Assembly (NCBI GenBank): GCA_002360945.1 | Contig: DERO01000007.1 | Location: forward strand, 62,001-126,000 | Direction of reading: 5' to 3' | DNA: 64,000 nucleotides | DNA from: Leclercia adecarboxylata | GTDB taxonomy: Bacteria; Pseudomonadota; Gammaproteobacteria; Enterobacterales; Enterobacteriaceae | Shown: positions 8,302-17,012 of the stretch, one piece after another | Numbering within the stretch: position 1 is the first letter of the stretch | Layout: the number at the start of each line of letters is the position of its first letter | Program-made: the position numbers and the translations under genes | Notes under the pieces: generated by a model | Seen by the model: only the letters and a program-made list of their open reading frames with translations | Told to the model about the DNA's origin: nothing | Databases searched by the model: none

Positions 8302-9531
8302 ATGGCTTCAGCCCTCGCCAGACAATTAACCCAACGCTTCTTCCGCTACCTGGCCATCACCAGCCAGAGCGATCCGAAGGTGAAAACCCTGCCCTCCACC
8401 CCTGGCCAACATGAGATGGCGCGGGCGCTGGCGATGGAACTGCAAACGCTGGGTCTGGACGATATTGTCATCGACGAGTTTGCCACCGTCACCGCCGTCA
8501 AAAAGGGCAATGTCCCCGGCGCGCCGCGCATCGGTTTTATCACCCATATCGATACCGTCGACGTCGGATTGTCACCGGATATTTATCCGCAGATCCTCAC
8601 TTTTACCGGAGATGATCTGTGCCTCAACGCCGAAAAAGATATCTGGCTGCGCGTCAGCGAGCACCCGGAAATTCTGGCCTACCCCAACGAAGAGATCATC
8701 TTCAGCGACGGTACCAGCGTGCTGGGCGCTGACAACAAATCGGCAGTGACTGTGGTGATGACCCTGCTGGAGAACCTCACCGCCGAACATCAGCATGGCG
8801 ATATCGTGGTGGCCTTTGTGCCGGATGAAGAGATCGGCCTGTGCGGGGCAAAAGCGCTGGATCTGGCCCGTTTTGACGTCGATTTTGCCTGGACCATCGA
8901 CTGCTGCGAGCTGGGGGAGATTGTTTATGAGAACTTCAACGCGGCGGCGGCGGAAATTCGCTTTACCGGCGTGACGGCACACCCGATGTCGGCGAAAGGC
9001 GTGCTGGTGAACCCGCTGCTGATGGCCACCGATTACATCAGCCACTTCGATCGTCTGCAAACCCCGGAGCACACCGAAGGTCGCGAAGGCTATATCTGGT
9101 TTAACGGCATCCAGGCCGGGCAGAACGAGGCCGTGCTGAAGGCCAATATTCGTGATTTTGATCGTGACAGCTTTGCCGCGCGTAAGGCGCAGATTGGCGA
9201 CGTAGCGGAGAAAATCGCTGCCCAGCACCCTACCGCGAAGGTGAGCTGGCATATCGAAGATACCTACAGCAACATCAGCAATGCGGTGGGAGAAGATCGT
9301 CGCGCGATCGACCTGATGTTTGAGGCGATGGAAAGTTTAGGCATTACACCGAAACCGACGCCGATGCGCGGCGGCACCGACGGTGCAGCCCTCTCGGCGA
9401 AAGGGCTGTTAACCCCGAACTTCTTCACCGGTGCCCATAACTTCCACTCGAAGTTTGAGTTTTTACCGCTGAAATCGTTCGAGGCTTCGTATAATACGGC
9501 GCTGCAGCTTTGCCTGTTGGCGGCACGTTAA
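8302..9531 (+). CDS. Peptidase T paralogue (M20B aminotripeptidase)
   Basis: The 409-residue length matches PepT (408 aa), and the metal and catalytic positions are all present: H82 and D84 (THIDT), D144 (GADNKSA), E176/E177 (PDEEIG), D200 (TIDCC) and the histidine of FTGAHNFHSKFEF near residue 383. E. coli PepT is encoded elsewhere and its sequence is clearly more distant, so this is probably a second, specialised copy. The start follows AAGGATCCACC. A longer frame from 7696 overlaps the divergent binding-protein gene and is not coding. Inferred role: cleavage of peptides imported with help of the DppA-like protein. Confidence 0.88.
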   Translation: MASALARQLTQRFFRYLAITSQSDPKVKTLPSTPGQHEMARALAMELQTLGLDDIVIDEFATVTAVKKGNVPGAPRIGFITHIDTVDVGLSPDIYPQILTFTGDDLCLNAEKDIWLRVSEHPEILAYPNEEIIFSDGTSVLGADNKSAVTVVMTLLENLTAEHQHGDIVVAFVPDEEIGLCGAKALDLARFDVDFAWTIDCCELGEIVYENFNAAAAEIRFTGVTAHPMSAKGVLVNPLLMATDYISHFDRLQTPEHTEGREGYIWFNGIQAGQNEAVLKANIRDFDRDSFAARKAQIGDVAEKIAAQHPTAKVSWHIEDTYSNISNAVGEDRRAIDLMFEAMESLGITPKPTPMRGGTDGAALSAKGLLTPNFFTGAHNFHSKFEFLPLKSFEASYNTALQLCLLAAR

Positions 9532-9535
9532 CTGG

Positions 9536-9566
9536 AATAACCCGGTCATAGAATGACCGGGTTATT
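9536..9566. terminator. Intrinsic terminator after peptidase T paralogue
   Basis: The 14-bp perfect stem AATAACCCGGTCAT/ATGACCGGGTTATT has a 3-nt loop (AGA) and is followed by T-rich sequence. Its symmetry allows it to serve the convergent immunity gene (stop at 9571) as well. Confidence 0.85.
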
Positions 9567-9570
9567 TATT

Positions 9571-10005
9571 TTACTTAACCTGACGCGATTTATCGGCGTT
9601 TAGTTCTTCCCAGGATGCTTCAAGTATCCACAGACACTGAGCACCATCGATTGTCGCTAACAACGCTTTGCGAGTACGTTGGTAGAACGCCTCGACCTCG
9701 GTCGGTGATGTCTCGCTCGGTGGGGTACAGACAATATCGCTGCCAATCATATGCGGCCATTTTCCTGCGTCAATAGCTCGTAACGCTCTGAGAGTAGCGA
9801 CGGTGTTGGTTGACAGAGCTGAGGCCATAGCGTCTTCCAGTTGCTGCGCCTGCCTAACGTCGGCAATAGCAGCCAGCGTCGGGGTCTGTTCAATCCACTG
9901 AGCCTCGCCAGTAGCCACGCCACGCAGAGCAGCAGGCCAATCTGTTCCTCCAGCCGTTGCCGAAAATGAGGCAGCAGACAGCAGCAAAACGGTCAGGCAC
10001 TTCAT
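9571..10005 (-). CDS. Putative periplasmic immunity protein (Tldi1-like) for the adjacent DUF2778 toxin
   Basis: The 144-residue protein has a clear Sec signal peptide (MKCLTVLLLSAASFSATA, cleavage near residue 18) and no lipobox, so it should be periplasmic, which is where a peptidoglycan-targeting toxin acts. Two cysteines remain in the mature protein. Its ATG overlaps the stop of the upstream toxin gene (ATGA, 10002-10005), the usual arrangement for an effector-immunity pair. No family was recognised from sequence alone; the immunity role rests on position, signal peptide and coupling. Confidence 0.7.
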   Translation of the reverse strand: MKCLTVLLLSAASFSATAGGTDWPAALRGVATGEAQWIEQTPTLAAIADVRQAQQLEDAMASALSTNTVATLRALRAIDAGKWPHMIGSDIVCTPPSETSPTEVEAFYQRTRKALLATIDGAQCLWILEASWEELNADKSRQVK

Positions 10006-10358
10006 CGCACCACCTCCAGATCGCCGCCATCGCGGAGTATCTGCCGACGGGTCGACAGCGAAAGAATAATACAGCCTGCAGATGCGAACCCTGCGGGACC
10101 TTCTATGCGCTCGCCATGTATACGAAACGCTGAGCGACCAAAAGTTTCGCCGGTGGTCTGCTCAAGAATAATGGTCACAGGCCCTTTAGAATTCGAATGT
10201 CCCGCGATTTTATAGATCCCTCTCGGTAGAGGACCCAGTCCTTTTACATGCTGACAATCGGGGTTATTTTTATTGGTAAGTGCGCCGGAATAGCCGGATT
10301 CTATTAGCTTGCCATCTTTATACATTTTGCCGGTCGACTGCTCATACTTCCATCCCAT
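10002..10358 (-). CDS. DUF2778 / Tlde1-like L,D-transpeptidase-related T6SS effector
   Basis: The 118-residue protein is a complete DUF2778 domain: N-terminal W-x-YEQSTGKMYKDGKLI, central GPLPRGIYKI, and a C-terminal active-site block with H81 (FRIHGERI) and C96 (SAGCIIL). Family members such as Salmonella Tlde1 are type VI secretion toxins that act on tetrapeptide stems in target-cell peptidoglycan. There is no signal peptide, as expected for a protein delivered by T6SS. It is preceded by an Hcp fragment 20 bp upstream and followed by a coupled periplasmic protein. The ribosome site AAGGAGAGG is strong. Confidence 0.82.
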   Translation of the reverse strand: MGWKYEQSTGKMYKDGKLIESGYSGALTNKNNPDCQHVKGLGPLPRGIYKIAGHSNSKGPVTIILEQTTGETFGRSAFRIHGERIEGPAGFASAGCIILSLSTRRQILRDGGDLEVVR

Positions 10359-10378
10359 GATCCTCTCCTTATGCCGTC

Positions 10379-10603
10379 TTACGGTCGTTCCAGCTGTCTG
10401 GAGGCATCGACCTCTTTATCGAATGAATAAGGAGAATGTACACGCAGGCTGGTTGCCTTGCCGTTGTGCTTGTCGGTAGGTTGCATTACGCCATGGTTAA
10501 GGCCGATGATCTCAATGCTGCCCTCGCGCCCACGGACATCGACTGAGCCTTTTATATCCGCACCACCATCGTCTTTAAGCCATAAATATGCGGGGATTGC
10601 CAT
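10379..10603 (-). pseudogene. Truncated Hcp (T6SS tube protein) N-terminal fragment
   Basis: The frame encodes 74 residues beginning MAIPAYLWLKDDGGADIKGS, which is the canonical enterobacterial Hcp start, and it stays Hcp-like to about residue 67 (SPYSFDKEVDAS). It then ends in an unrelated RQLERP and a stop, whereas full Hcp proteins are about 160-170 residues. The remaining barrel strands are absent and the toxin gene follows after 20 bp. It probably descends from a complete hcp-effector-immunity unit through an internal deletion. It could still be translated as a leader to the toxin gene; it cannot form a normal Hcp ring. Confidence 0.8.
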
Positions 10604-10805
10604 TTTGGTTAAACTCCATCTAAGAAAATACTTATAAGTTAAACACTTACGTGCAACCTCAAGCTATAGACCAAAATACAACCCGTCAATGTCTTAACTA
10701 CGTGGATAAAAAACAATCTGCAATTTCATTGATGTAAATAAAAAAGGCCGGGAATATCCGGTCTGAGTCTGATAACGAACCTGTATTAACCTGTGCCCGC
10801 ATTTA

Positions 10806-10881
10806 TGCCGGGTGGCGGCTTCGCCTTACCCGGCCTACGTAGTGACCTTGTAGGCCCGTGCAAGCGAAGCGCCGCCGGGCA
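10806..10881. repeat. REP/BIME-type inverted pair
   Basis: One REP unit (10806-10838, ending CCCGGCCTAC) faces a second, inverted unit (10850-10881, beginning GTAGGCCCGTGCAAGCG). The second unit is repeated essentially without change at 26510-26541, and a single related unit lies at 14218-14250. Confidence 0.8.
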
Positions 10882-10914
10882 ATCACACCGCAGAGGATTC
10901 GGTGCGGTCTGGTG

Positions 10915-10950
10915 CCCTCACCCCAACCCTCTCCCAAAGGGAGAGAGAGC
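10915..10950 (-). terminator. Repeat-derived hairpin downstream of tehB
   Basis: CCCTCACCCC is followed by an imperfect CCCTCTCCC-AAA-GGGAGAG hairpin just after the tehB stop. The same element recurs at 14273-14311 after opgD, so it is a dispersed repeat that probably acts as a 3' end or stability element. Confidence 0.55.
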
Positions 10951-10958
10951 AAAGAGAG

Positions 10959-11555
10959 TTAAGCCGGTTTACGCGCCAGCAGCGTGGCAAAACGCAATTT
11001 AATGCGATTCCCCTGGGCGTCGGTACGGTGTAGTTCGCCGACGTCCTCGTTGTATTTCAGCTGTTCCCAGCCCGCATAGTAGCCGCTCAGCTCTCCGGTT
11101 TTAAACGCAAACGGGAAGCCGACGTTGCATGGATAGTCTTCGGTATCCATCGCCGCGACGATCAGATTATAGCCGCCCGGTTTGGTGCAGCGCTGCATAT
11201 TGTCTATCAGGCTCGGAATGGTCTCCGCCTGCAGGAACATCAGCACCACGGTCGACAGGATAAAATCGTATTCACCGTCAAAGCGCAGGCTGTTGAGATC
11301 CTTAATCGCGGTCCGCAGGTTAGCGATCCCCTCTTTGGCCTTGATGCTCTCGATGTTATCGATGCTTGCCGCATTCTTATCCCAGGCGGTGACATCAAAA
11401 CCGTTCGCCGCCAGGTAGAGGCTGTTGCGCCCGTTGCCGCAGCCGAGATCCAGGGTTTTGCCCGGTTTAACAATCCCTGCGCTGTATACCACTTCGGAGT
11501 GGGTGCGGGTCATGCCATATTTTTCGGTAAAGTAGTTCTCATCAAACACAGTCAT
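10959..11555 (-). CDS. tehB: Tellurite methyltransferase TehB
   Basis: The 198-residue class I methyltransferase has the SAM-binding motif [18 protein letters not shown] (about residues 34-51) and the TehB-typical [20 protein letters not shown] and [10 protein letters not shown] segments; it matches E. coli TehB along its length. TehB methylates tellurite or selenite compounds with S-adenosylmethionine and confers resistance when expressed at high level. It overlaps tehA by 4 bp (ATGA), so the two are translationally coupled. Confidence 0.94.
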   Translation of the reverse strand: MTVFDENYFTEKYGMTRTHSEVVYSAGIVKPGKTLDLGCGNGRNSLYLAANGFDVTAWDKNAASIDNIESIKAKEGIANLRTAIKDLNSLRFDGEYDFILSTVVLMFLQAETIPSLIDNMQRCTKPGGYNLIVAAMDTEDYPCNVGFPFAFKTGELSGYYAGWEQLKYNEDVGELHRTDAQGNRIKLRFATLLARKPA

Positions 11556-12556
11556 TCTCTTTCCTCAGCTTGCATAAGCGTTGCTTTGTCTGCACGGACC
11601 AACAATTTCCCCTGCATTAGCAGGATAAACGTGCGCACCAGTAATAGCGCAATGATGGCGTTGGTAAAAATAAACAGCGGGATGGCGATAGCATGGAACA
11701 AACCGGACGGGCTACTCTGCCCCAGATGCAGGCCGGTAGTGGCCAGCGCCGAGACGCCGAACGAAAAACTCCAGAACGACGCATTAAACGGCTGCGACAG
11801 ATACCAGGGCATCAGGCGCAGGGTAAAGAGCAGCTGTAGCAGGCCGTAGCCGAACAGCATTTTGGCGAAGGTATCAGCCTCGCCGCCGTTGACGCTGAAC
11901 CAGGCGCTGCAGGCTACCAGCGCGGGTGCCAGCTGGATCCCGAGCGAGGTACGCATCGCCGGGGGCAGTTCGCCCGCGCTGCGCAGACGTTGCAAAATCA
12001 CCGGCTCCAGGCTCAGCCAGGAGAAAACGCCCGCGCCGAGAAACACCAGCCCGGCATCATGAAACCCGAGCGCGCCGCAGGCCATGGCGCTGATAAAGTT
12101 ATTCGCCACCGTGGGCAGATAGAGGCCGGGGGTGGTCGCCTCCTCCGGGTGTTTGCCGCGCCACAGTCCGGCAGACTGCCACGCCGCATAGCTCAGTTGC
12201 ACCACCACCCCGACGGCAAACAGGACCAGCGCCAGCGGGCGATACCAGGGCACAAAGCCAATCGCCACCAGCATGGTCGTCGCCGGAAACAGGCTAACGA
12301 AGCTGCTCATTACCGGATGACGCATCTCCGCCAGCAGGCTGCGCGGAAACCGCACCGCGCGGGTGAGAAACGCAACGGTCAGCAGGAGCCACATCACCAC
12401 CGCCAGCGTCACCAGGATTTCGCCCGGCCAGCGGGTTACCGGCCAGAGGGTGCTGGCGTAACGCCAGGCGAAGCCCATCCCAATGGTCCCCAGCACCATA
12501 CCGTAGTAGCCCGCGGGTAAATTAAGAACGCGTTCAGTTGCTTGGGTTTTATACAT
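11552..12556 (-). CDS. tehA: TehA anion channel (SLAC1/TDT family), tellurite resistance
   Basis: The 334-residue protein (E. coli TehA is 330) has ten membrane segments and the conserved start [23 protein letters not shown]. TehA homologues form trimeric anion channels related to plant SLAC1, and tehA with tehB gives tellurite resistance. It is the first gene of the tehAB operon and is divergent from ydcK. The start at 12556 ([11 protein letters not shown]) leaves a short polar N-terminus before the first helix. Confidence 0.93.
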   Translation of the reverse strand: MYKTQATERVLNLPAGYYGMVLGTIGMGFAWRYASTLWPVTRWPGEILVTLAVVMWLLLTVAFLTRAVRFPRSLLAEMRHPVMSSFVSLFPATTMLVAIGFVPWYRPLALVLFAVGVVVQLSYAAWQSAGLWRGKHPEEATTPGLYLPTVANNFISAMACGALGFHDAGLVFLGAGVFSWLSLEPVILQRLRSAGELPPAMRTSLGIQLAPALVACSAWFSVNGGEADTFAKMLFGYGLLQLLFTLRLMPWYLSQPFNASFWSFSFGVSALATTGLHLGQSSPSGLFHAIAIPLFIFTNAIIALLLVRTFILLMQGKLLVRADKATLMQAEERE

Positions 12557-12678
12557 AATTTTTAATCTATAAATTATATTTGAAATGCTAGTTTAAGGCG
12601 TTTCATTTGCCGATGCCACTGTTTCGATCACGCTAAAGTTTGCTACGTTTAGTGGAGAGGACAACTGCGGGCACAGTG

Positions 12679-13659
12679 ATGAAAAAATATCGACTTAGCG
12701 ATGAGAGTCGTCTGCACCACTGGCAGGACGGCGAGACGAAAACAGCGGTAAAGGTGCGGCAGATTATCGCCGAGCGTGATTTCAGTGATGTGAAGAGCGG
12801 TACCCGGGGTGGCTGGATCGACGACGAATCGGCGCTGTCGCATGAGCATGACTGCTGGATCTACGATGAAAACAGCGTGGTTTTCGAGGGGGCGCAGGTC
12901 AGCGGTAACGCGCGCCTCACCCGGCCCTGCGTCATCAGCCATCAGGCTTCCGTGAGCGATAACGTCTGGGTCGACGGGGCGCAGATCGGTTACGGCGCGC
13001 GAGTCAGTGACAACGTCACGGTGCAGTCCTCGGTGGTGCGCGGCGAGTGCCATCTGTTCGACAACGCCCGCATTCTGCACAACAGCATGGTGATCGCCGC
13101 CAAAGGTTTAACCCCGGACCCGAACCAGATCCTGCGCATCTTCGGCGAGGCGACGGTCAGCCAGTCGCGGGTGGTGCATCAGGCGCAGATCTACGGCAAC
13201 GCCATCGTCAATTACGCCTTCGTCGAGCATCGCGCCGAAGTGTTCGAGAATGCGCTGCTCGAAGGCAATGAGGTGAATAACGTCTGGGTGTGCGACTGCG
13301 CCAAAGTGTACGGCAATGCCCGCCTGCTCGCCGGGCTGGAAGAGGATGCCATCCCCACCCTGCGCTACAGCTCCCAGGTGGCGGAAAATGCCCTGGTGGA
13401 GGGCAACTGCGTGATCAAACATCATGTTCTGATTGGCGGCGACGCCTGGCTGCGCGGCGGGCCGATCCTGATCGATGACAAAGTGGTGATTCAGGGCCGG
13501 GCGCGCATTCGTGGCGAAGTGCTGATCGAGCATCATATTGAGATCACCGATGACGCGGTAATTGAAGCGTCTGAGGGCGAAGTGATTCACCTGCGCGGCG
13601 AGAAGATGATTAACGGCGCGCAGCACATTACCCGCACGCCGTTACTCGGGGCATTATGA
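12679..13659 (+). CDS. ydcK: YdcK, left-handed beta-helix (hexapeptide-repeat) protein
   Basis: Starting at the ATG at 12679 ([15 protein letters not shown]) the protein is 326 residues, the same as E. coli YdcK. Much of it consists of irregular hexapeptide-type repeats ([31 protein letters not shown]) that predict a beta-helix like that of acyltransferases and the polymer-bactofilin class. No acyltransferase catalytic residue is obvious. The function is unknown. Its 3' end overlaps the convergent rimL by 6 bp. Confidence 0.9.
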   Translation: MKKYRLSDESRLHHWQDGETKTAVKVRQIIAERDFSDVKSGTRGGWIDDESALSHEHDCWIYDENSVVFEGAQVSGNARLTRPCVISHQASVSDNVWVDGAQIGYGARVSDNVTVQSSVVRGECHLFDNARILHNSMVIAAKGLTPDPNQILRIFGEATVSQSRVVHQAQIYGNAIVNYAFVEHRAEVFENALLEGNEVNNVWVCDCAKVYGNARLLAGLEEDAIPTLRYSSQVAENALVEGNCVIKHHVLIGGDAWLRGGPILIDDKVVIQGRARIRGEVLIEHHIEITDDAVIEASEGEVIHLRGEKMINGAQHITRTPLLGAL

Positions 13660-14205
13660 GGTGCAGATCCGGGCGTAGATATTCTGGTCGTCATAGCCCC
13701 CGTTGAGGAATTCGGCCTCTTTCAGGCACCCTTCCAGCAGGAAGCCGTTACGCAGCGCCACCTGGTTACTGGCGGCGTTGTCGACGCGGCACTTGATCAC
13801 GAAGCGTCGTATCTCTCCGCGTCCGGCGTAATAACGGATAAAGGCCTCCAGCGCCTGAGACAAAATCCCCTGCCCCTGATGCGCTTCATCCAGCCAGTAG
13901 CCGATATAACCGGTTTTATTTAGCGGCTCGATGGAATTGAACGACAGTACGCCCACCAGGGCGTTGTCGTGGAAGATGAGGAACATTTTGGCGTAACCGC
14001 GCTGGTGCAGCATCTGGTTGCTCAGGATGTTCTGGCGGGTATCATCTTCGGTGCCAACAAACTGCGGCCAGTTAAGGTAGTCCTGCAGATACGCCCGGTT
14101 TTTGACCACCAGATTGTGCAACTCGGTGGTGTAACGCTCGTCGGTAGCGCGTAGTTCGAGATGCGCATTGACGGGGATAATTTCTTCTTCGGTAATGGTG
14201 TTCAT
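13654..14205 (-). CDS. rimL: Ribosomal protein bL12 serine N-acetyltransferase RimL
   Basis: The 183-residue GNAT protein has [39 protein letters not shown] (acetyl-CoA pyrophosphate loop, about 110-125) and the C-terminal [16 protein letters not shown] block of E. coli RimL (179 aa). RimL acetylates the N-terminal serine of L12 to give L7. The small ydcH gene that lies beside rimL in E. coli is missing; a REP element occupies the gap to opgD. Confidence 0.93.
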   Translation of the reverse strand: MNTITEEEIIPVNAHLELRATDERYTTELHNLVVKNRAYLQDYLNWPQFVGTEDDTRQNILSNQMLHQRGYAKMFLIFHDNALVGVLSFNSIEPLNKTGYIGYWLDEAHQGQGILSQALEAFIRYYAGRGEIRRFVIKCRVDNAASNQVALRNGFLLEGCLKEAEFLNGGYDDQNIYARICTS

Positions 14206-14217
14206 CGGTCAGCCTTT

Positions 14218-14250
14218 GTAGGCCGGGTAAGGCGTAGCCGCCACCCGGCA
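14218..14250. repeat. Single REP-type unit
   Basis: A palindrome beginning GTAGGCCGGGTAAGGCG and ending CCACCCGGCA, related to the REP pair at 10806-10881, lies immediately upstream of the rimL start. Confidence 0.75.
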
Positions 14251-14272
14251 ATGTCATACCGGTGCTGCATGC

Positions 14273-14311
14273 TCCCCCTCACCCCAGCCCTCTCCCTCAA
14301 GGGAGAGGGAG
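14273..14311 (-). terminator. Repeat-derived hairpin downstream of opgD
   Basis: CCCTCTCCC-TCAA-GGGAGAGGG forms a strong hairpin 9 bp beyond the opgD stop. It is the second copy of the element found after tehB (10915-10950). Confidence 0.6.
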
Positions 14312-14319
14312 CAAAAGGC

Positions 14320-15975
14320 TTAACGCATGACGCGGTCATCCACGTACTGACGTTTATCCGCTGCCGGTGGGAAGTAGTGATATAGCCAGGTTTCGCTGAT
14401 CGCCTCGCCCTGGCAGCGCAGGAACATCCGCATATCCACCGTATCGGTGGAGTCGCTGGTCGGATACCAGTCAAACAGGATGCGATACCCGTCGAACGGC
14501 TCCACGTAGAGGATCTCGATCTGCTTCGCTTCGCCGCTGGAGAGGGTGATCACTGGCTCGATTCCTTTCGGCGCAGCCGCTTTGAGATCGCCGCCCACAA
14601 AATCAACCGCGAAACGGCGCGCCCACACCTTCGGGTAGTTCTCGCCCGGGGCCCAGCCTTCCGGGAAGCCGCCCATCCCGGTACGGGTCGCCAGCACGTT
14701 CGCCAGTGGAGAGCGGACCGGCGGCTTCGCGCTCCAGTAAAGACGGTACTGGAAGTCCAGCTTATCGCCCGCTTTCACCGGTTTTTCTGGCTGCCAGAAG
14801 CAGACCACGTTATCCAGGGTTTCGCCGGTGGTCGGGATCTCCATCAGCCCCACGGTACCTTTCCCCCACTGGTTGCGCGGCTCGACCCACAGGCTTGGGC
14901 GTTTGTTGTACCAGCCCATGATGTCCTGATAGTGCGAAAAATCGCGATCGAGCTGCAACAGACCAAAGCCTTTCGGGTTCTTGTCGGTATAAGCGTTGAA
15001 CTGCAGCTTCTGCGGGTTATTCAGCGGACGGCAGACCCACTCGCCGTTGCCGCGCCACATCGCCAGACGATCGGAGTCATGGATCTGCGGGTGGATGGTG
15101 TCGCACACGCGGCGCTCGTTGTTGCCGCAGGCGAACATGCTGGTCATCGGGGCGATCCCCAGCTGCTGAATGTCCTTGCGGGCATACAGATGGTTTTCGA
15201 CGTCCATGATCACCTGGGTCTTCTCGCAGTGGATCACGAACTTATAGGCCCCGGTGATGCTCGGGCTGTCGAGCAGGGTATAGACGGTAAAGCTGGTCGC
15301 GCCCGGTTTGACGGTTTCAAACCAGAACGAGGTGAAGTCCGGGAACTCTTCTGTGCTGTCGGCATAGGTGTTCAGCGCCAGACCACGAGCGGAGAGTCCG
15401 TACTGGTAAGTATCATCCACCGCGCGGAAGTAGCTCGCGCCGAGGAAGGAGACGATGTCGCGACGCGCCAGCTCCGGCGATTTAAAGGCGCGGAAACCGG
15501 CAAAGCCTAAGTCGCTCTGCCCTTCCAGCTGCTTCGTGTCGACGCCCGCGTCGTGGTAGTTGAACAGCTCCGGGCGGAAGTGGATCTCACGCGCCTGCGA
15601 GGTCTGGCTGTCCAGCGAGAACATGCGCACCCGGCGGCGGAAACCCATCCCGACGTGGAAGAACTGCACGTCGAGCTGGCGGTTTTCGATGTTGTTCCAC
15701 AGCGACTGCTTCGCATCGTACTGAATGCTGTTATAGGCCTGCGGCGTCAGCGTAGCCAGAGTATCCGGCAGCGGACGCGGCGCCCCGCCCCACGGTGTTT
15801 GCGCCAGGTCGTGCGCCATGGACTGCAGCACAGAAAAGTCGAAACGACGGCTCGAACCGTCCGCAATATCCGATTCAGCCGCACTGGCCGCCCGGGAAAA
15901 GAGCGCGGCGAGTCCGGAAGTCCCGCTCAGTGCGGCAACGGCCAGGGAGCCTTTTAAAAAACGTCTGCGATTCAT
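14320..15975 (-). CDS. opgD: Osmoregulated periplasmic glucan biosynthesis protein OpgD (MdoD)
   Basis: The 551-residue protein is exactly the E. coli OpgD length. It has a twin-arginine signal ([18 protein letters not shown]) and the OpgG/OpgD fold, with a C-terminal [17 protein letters not shown] end. OpgD works in the periplasm and helps set the glucan backbone size and structure of osmoregulated periplasmic glucans. The ATG at 15975 places the RRR motif at the N-terminus as required for Tat export; the longer frame from 16038 is rejected. Confidence 0.94.
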   Translation of the reverse strand: MNRRRFLKGSLAVAALSGTSGLAALFSRAASAAESDIADGSSRRFDFSVLQSMAHDLAQTPWGGAPRPLPDTLATLTPQAYNSIQYDAKQSLWNNIENRQLDVQFFHVGMGFRRRVRMFSLDSQTSQAREIHFRPELFNYHDAGVDTKQLEGQSDLGFAGFRAFKSPELARRDIVSFLGASYFRAVDDTYQYGLSARGLALNTYADSTEEFPDFTSFWFETVKPGATSFTVYTLLDSPSITGAYKFVIHCEKTQVIMDVENHLYARKDIQQLGIAPMTSMFACGNNERRVCDTIHPQIHDSDRLAMWRGNGEWVCRPLNNPQKLQFNAYTDKNPKGFGLLQLDRDFSHYQDIMGWYNKRPSLWVEPRNQWGKGTVGLMEIPTTGETLDNVVCFWQPEKPVKAGDKLDFQYRLYWSAKPPVRSPLANVLATRTGMGGFPEGWAPGENYPKVWARRFAVDFVGGDLKAAAPKGIEPVITLSSGEAKQIEILYVEPFDGYRILFDWYPTSDSTDTVDMRMFLRCQGEAISETWLYHYFPPAADKRQYVDDRVMR

Positions 15976-16180
15976 GCCTGGAAAAACGTCCTTATGGTCG
16001 TGGGGTGGTGGGTTTCGCTTAGGGCGAAACAACGGCAAGAAAGAACATCATTAAGAGGGCACAGCCTAAACAAAAATGGTTAAGAATCCAATTATTGACA
16101 GACGAGAATATGCGCAAAGGGAGAAAGATTTTCATGTCGAGGAGATTTGCCCGAAAGGCAGGTAAAGAAAAGTATAAAAA

Positions 16181-16210
16181 AGCCCCTGCCGGACATCAGC
16201 GGCAAGGGCT
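16181..16210 (-). terminator. Intrinsic terminator of the 16228-18182 operon
   Basis: AGCCCCTGCCG (16181-16191) pairs with CGGCAAGGGCT (16200-16210) apart from one mismatch. On the minus strand the stem is followed by a U-run (A-tract 16175-16180 on the plus strand). Confidence 0.8.
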
Positions 16211-16227
16211 AAAAGGTCAGATTGTTG

Positions 16228-17001
16228 TTATTTTACGCTGACATCGATACCCGGGAAGTACTTCTTCGCCAGCTTATCAATAGTGCCGTCAGCGCGAACT
16301 TTATCAATGGCGGCATCAAGCTGCTTTTTGGTGGCCTCATCGCCTTTACGCAGGCCATAGCCGATCCCGCTGCCGAGGATAGTGTCATCCGACACCGGCT
16401 TACCGATAAAGCCGAAGCCTTTCCCCGGCGGCTTGCTGAGGAAGCCCGCCTGCCCGGCGGCAGACATCACCAGCGAGGCGTCGATACGGCCATTGAGCAG
16501 ATCGCCCCAGGCCATATTCTGATCTTTATACGACACCACGGTGACGCCCTGTTTTTCCCAGTGCTCCTTGGCGTAGGTCTCCTGAATGGAGCCCTGCAAC
16601 ACGCCAATGGTCTTGCCCTTCAGTCCTTCCGGCGTGGCATCTACCGCGCTGCCGGTTTTGCCCACCAGCTGGGACGGAATACGGTAGATCGGCTGGGTGA
16701 AGTCGATGCTCTGACGACGCTGGTCGGTGATGTTCATCGCCGAGTTGATGGCGTCGAATTTCTTCGCCACCAGCCCCGGGATCAGCGCATCAAATGAGGT
16801 TTCAACCCAGCTGCATTTCAGCGCTGCGGCGGCGCAGATTGCATTGCCGAGCTCAATATCAAACCCTTCCAGCTCACCCGAGGCGTTGCGGCTCTCAAAT
16901 GGCGGGTACTCTGCTTCAACGCCGTAACGTAACTCTGTTGCCGCAAAGGAAGAAAACGAACACAGCAATCCCAGGCCGACAACGAAGGCTTTTAATTTCA
17001 T
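16228..17001 (-). CDS. Periplasmic amino-acid-binding protein (SBP family 3, HisJ/ArgT-like)
   Basis: The 257-residue protein has a Sec signal (MKLKAFVVGLGLLCSFSSFA, cleavage near residue 20) and a bacterial SBP-3 domain with the family signature GFDIELGNAICAAAALKCSWVE and the ligand-pocket segment TDQRRQSIDFTQPIY. It resembles lysine/arginine/ornithine- and histidine-binding proteins. It sits 11 bp downstream of an aminotransferase gene, with AGGAGTTGAGTC before its ATG, and there is no permease nearby. The ligand is probably a basic or polar amino acid, by inference. Confidence 0.87.
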   Translation of the reverse strand: MKLKAFVVGLGLLCSFSSFAATELRYGVEAEYPPFESRNASGELEGFDIELGNAICAAAALKCSWVETSFDALIPGLVAKKFDAINSAMNITDQRRQSIDFTQPIYRIPSQLVGKTGSAVDATPEGLKGKTIGVLQGSIQETYAKEHWEKQGVTVVSYKDQNMAWGDLLNGRIDASLVMSAAGQAGFLSKPPGKGFGFIGKPVSDDTILGSGIGYGLRKGDEATKKQLDAAIDKVRADGTIDKLAKKYFPGIDVSVK

Positions 17002-17012
17002 GACTCAACTCC

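Larger units (their letters stand above)
10604..10958. other. Non-coding interval with REP pair and terminator-like repeat
   Basis: No credible gene is seen. The first 140 bp is AT-rich and probably holds the promoter for the Hcp stub and toxin cassette. A REP-type inverted pair follows at 10806-10881, and a CCCTCTCCC/GGGAGAG hairpin lies next to the tehB stop. Confidence 0.6.
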
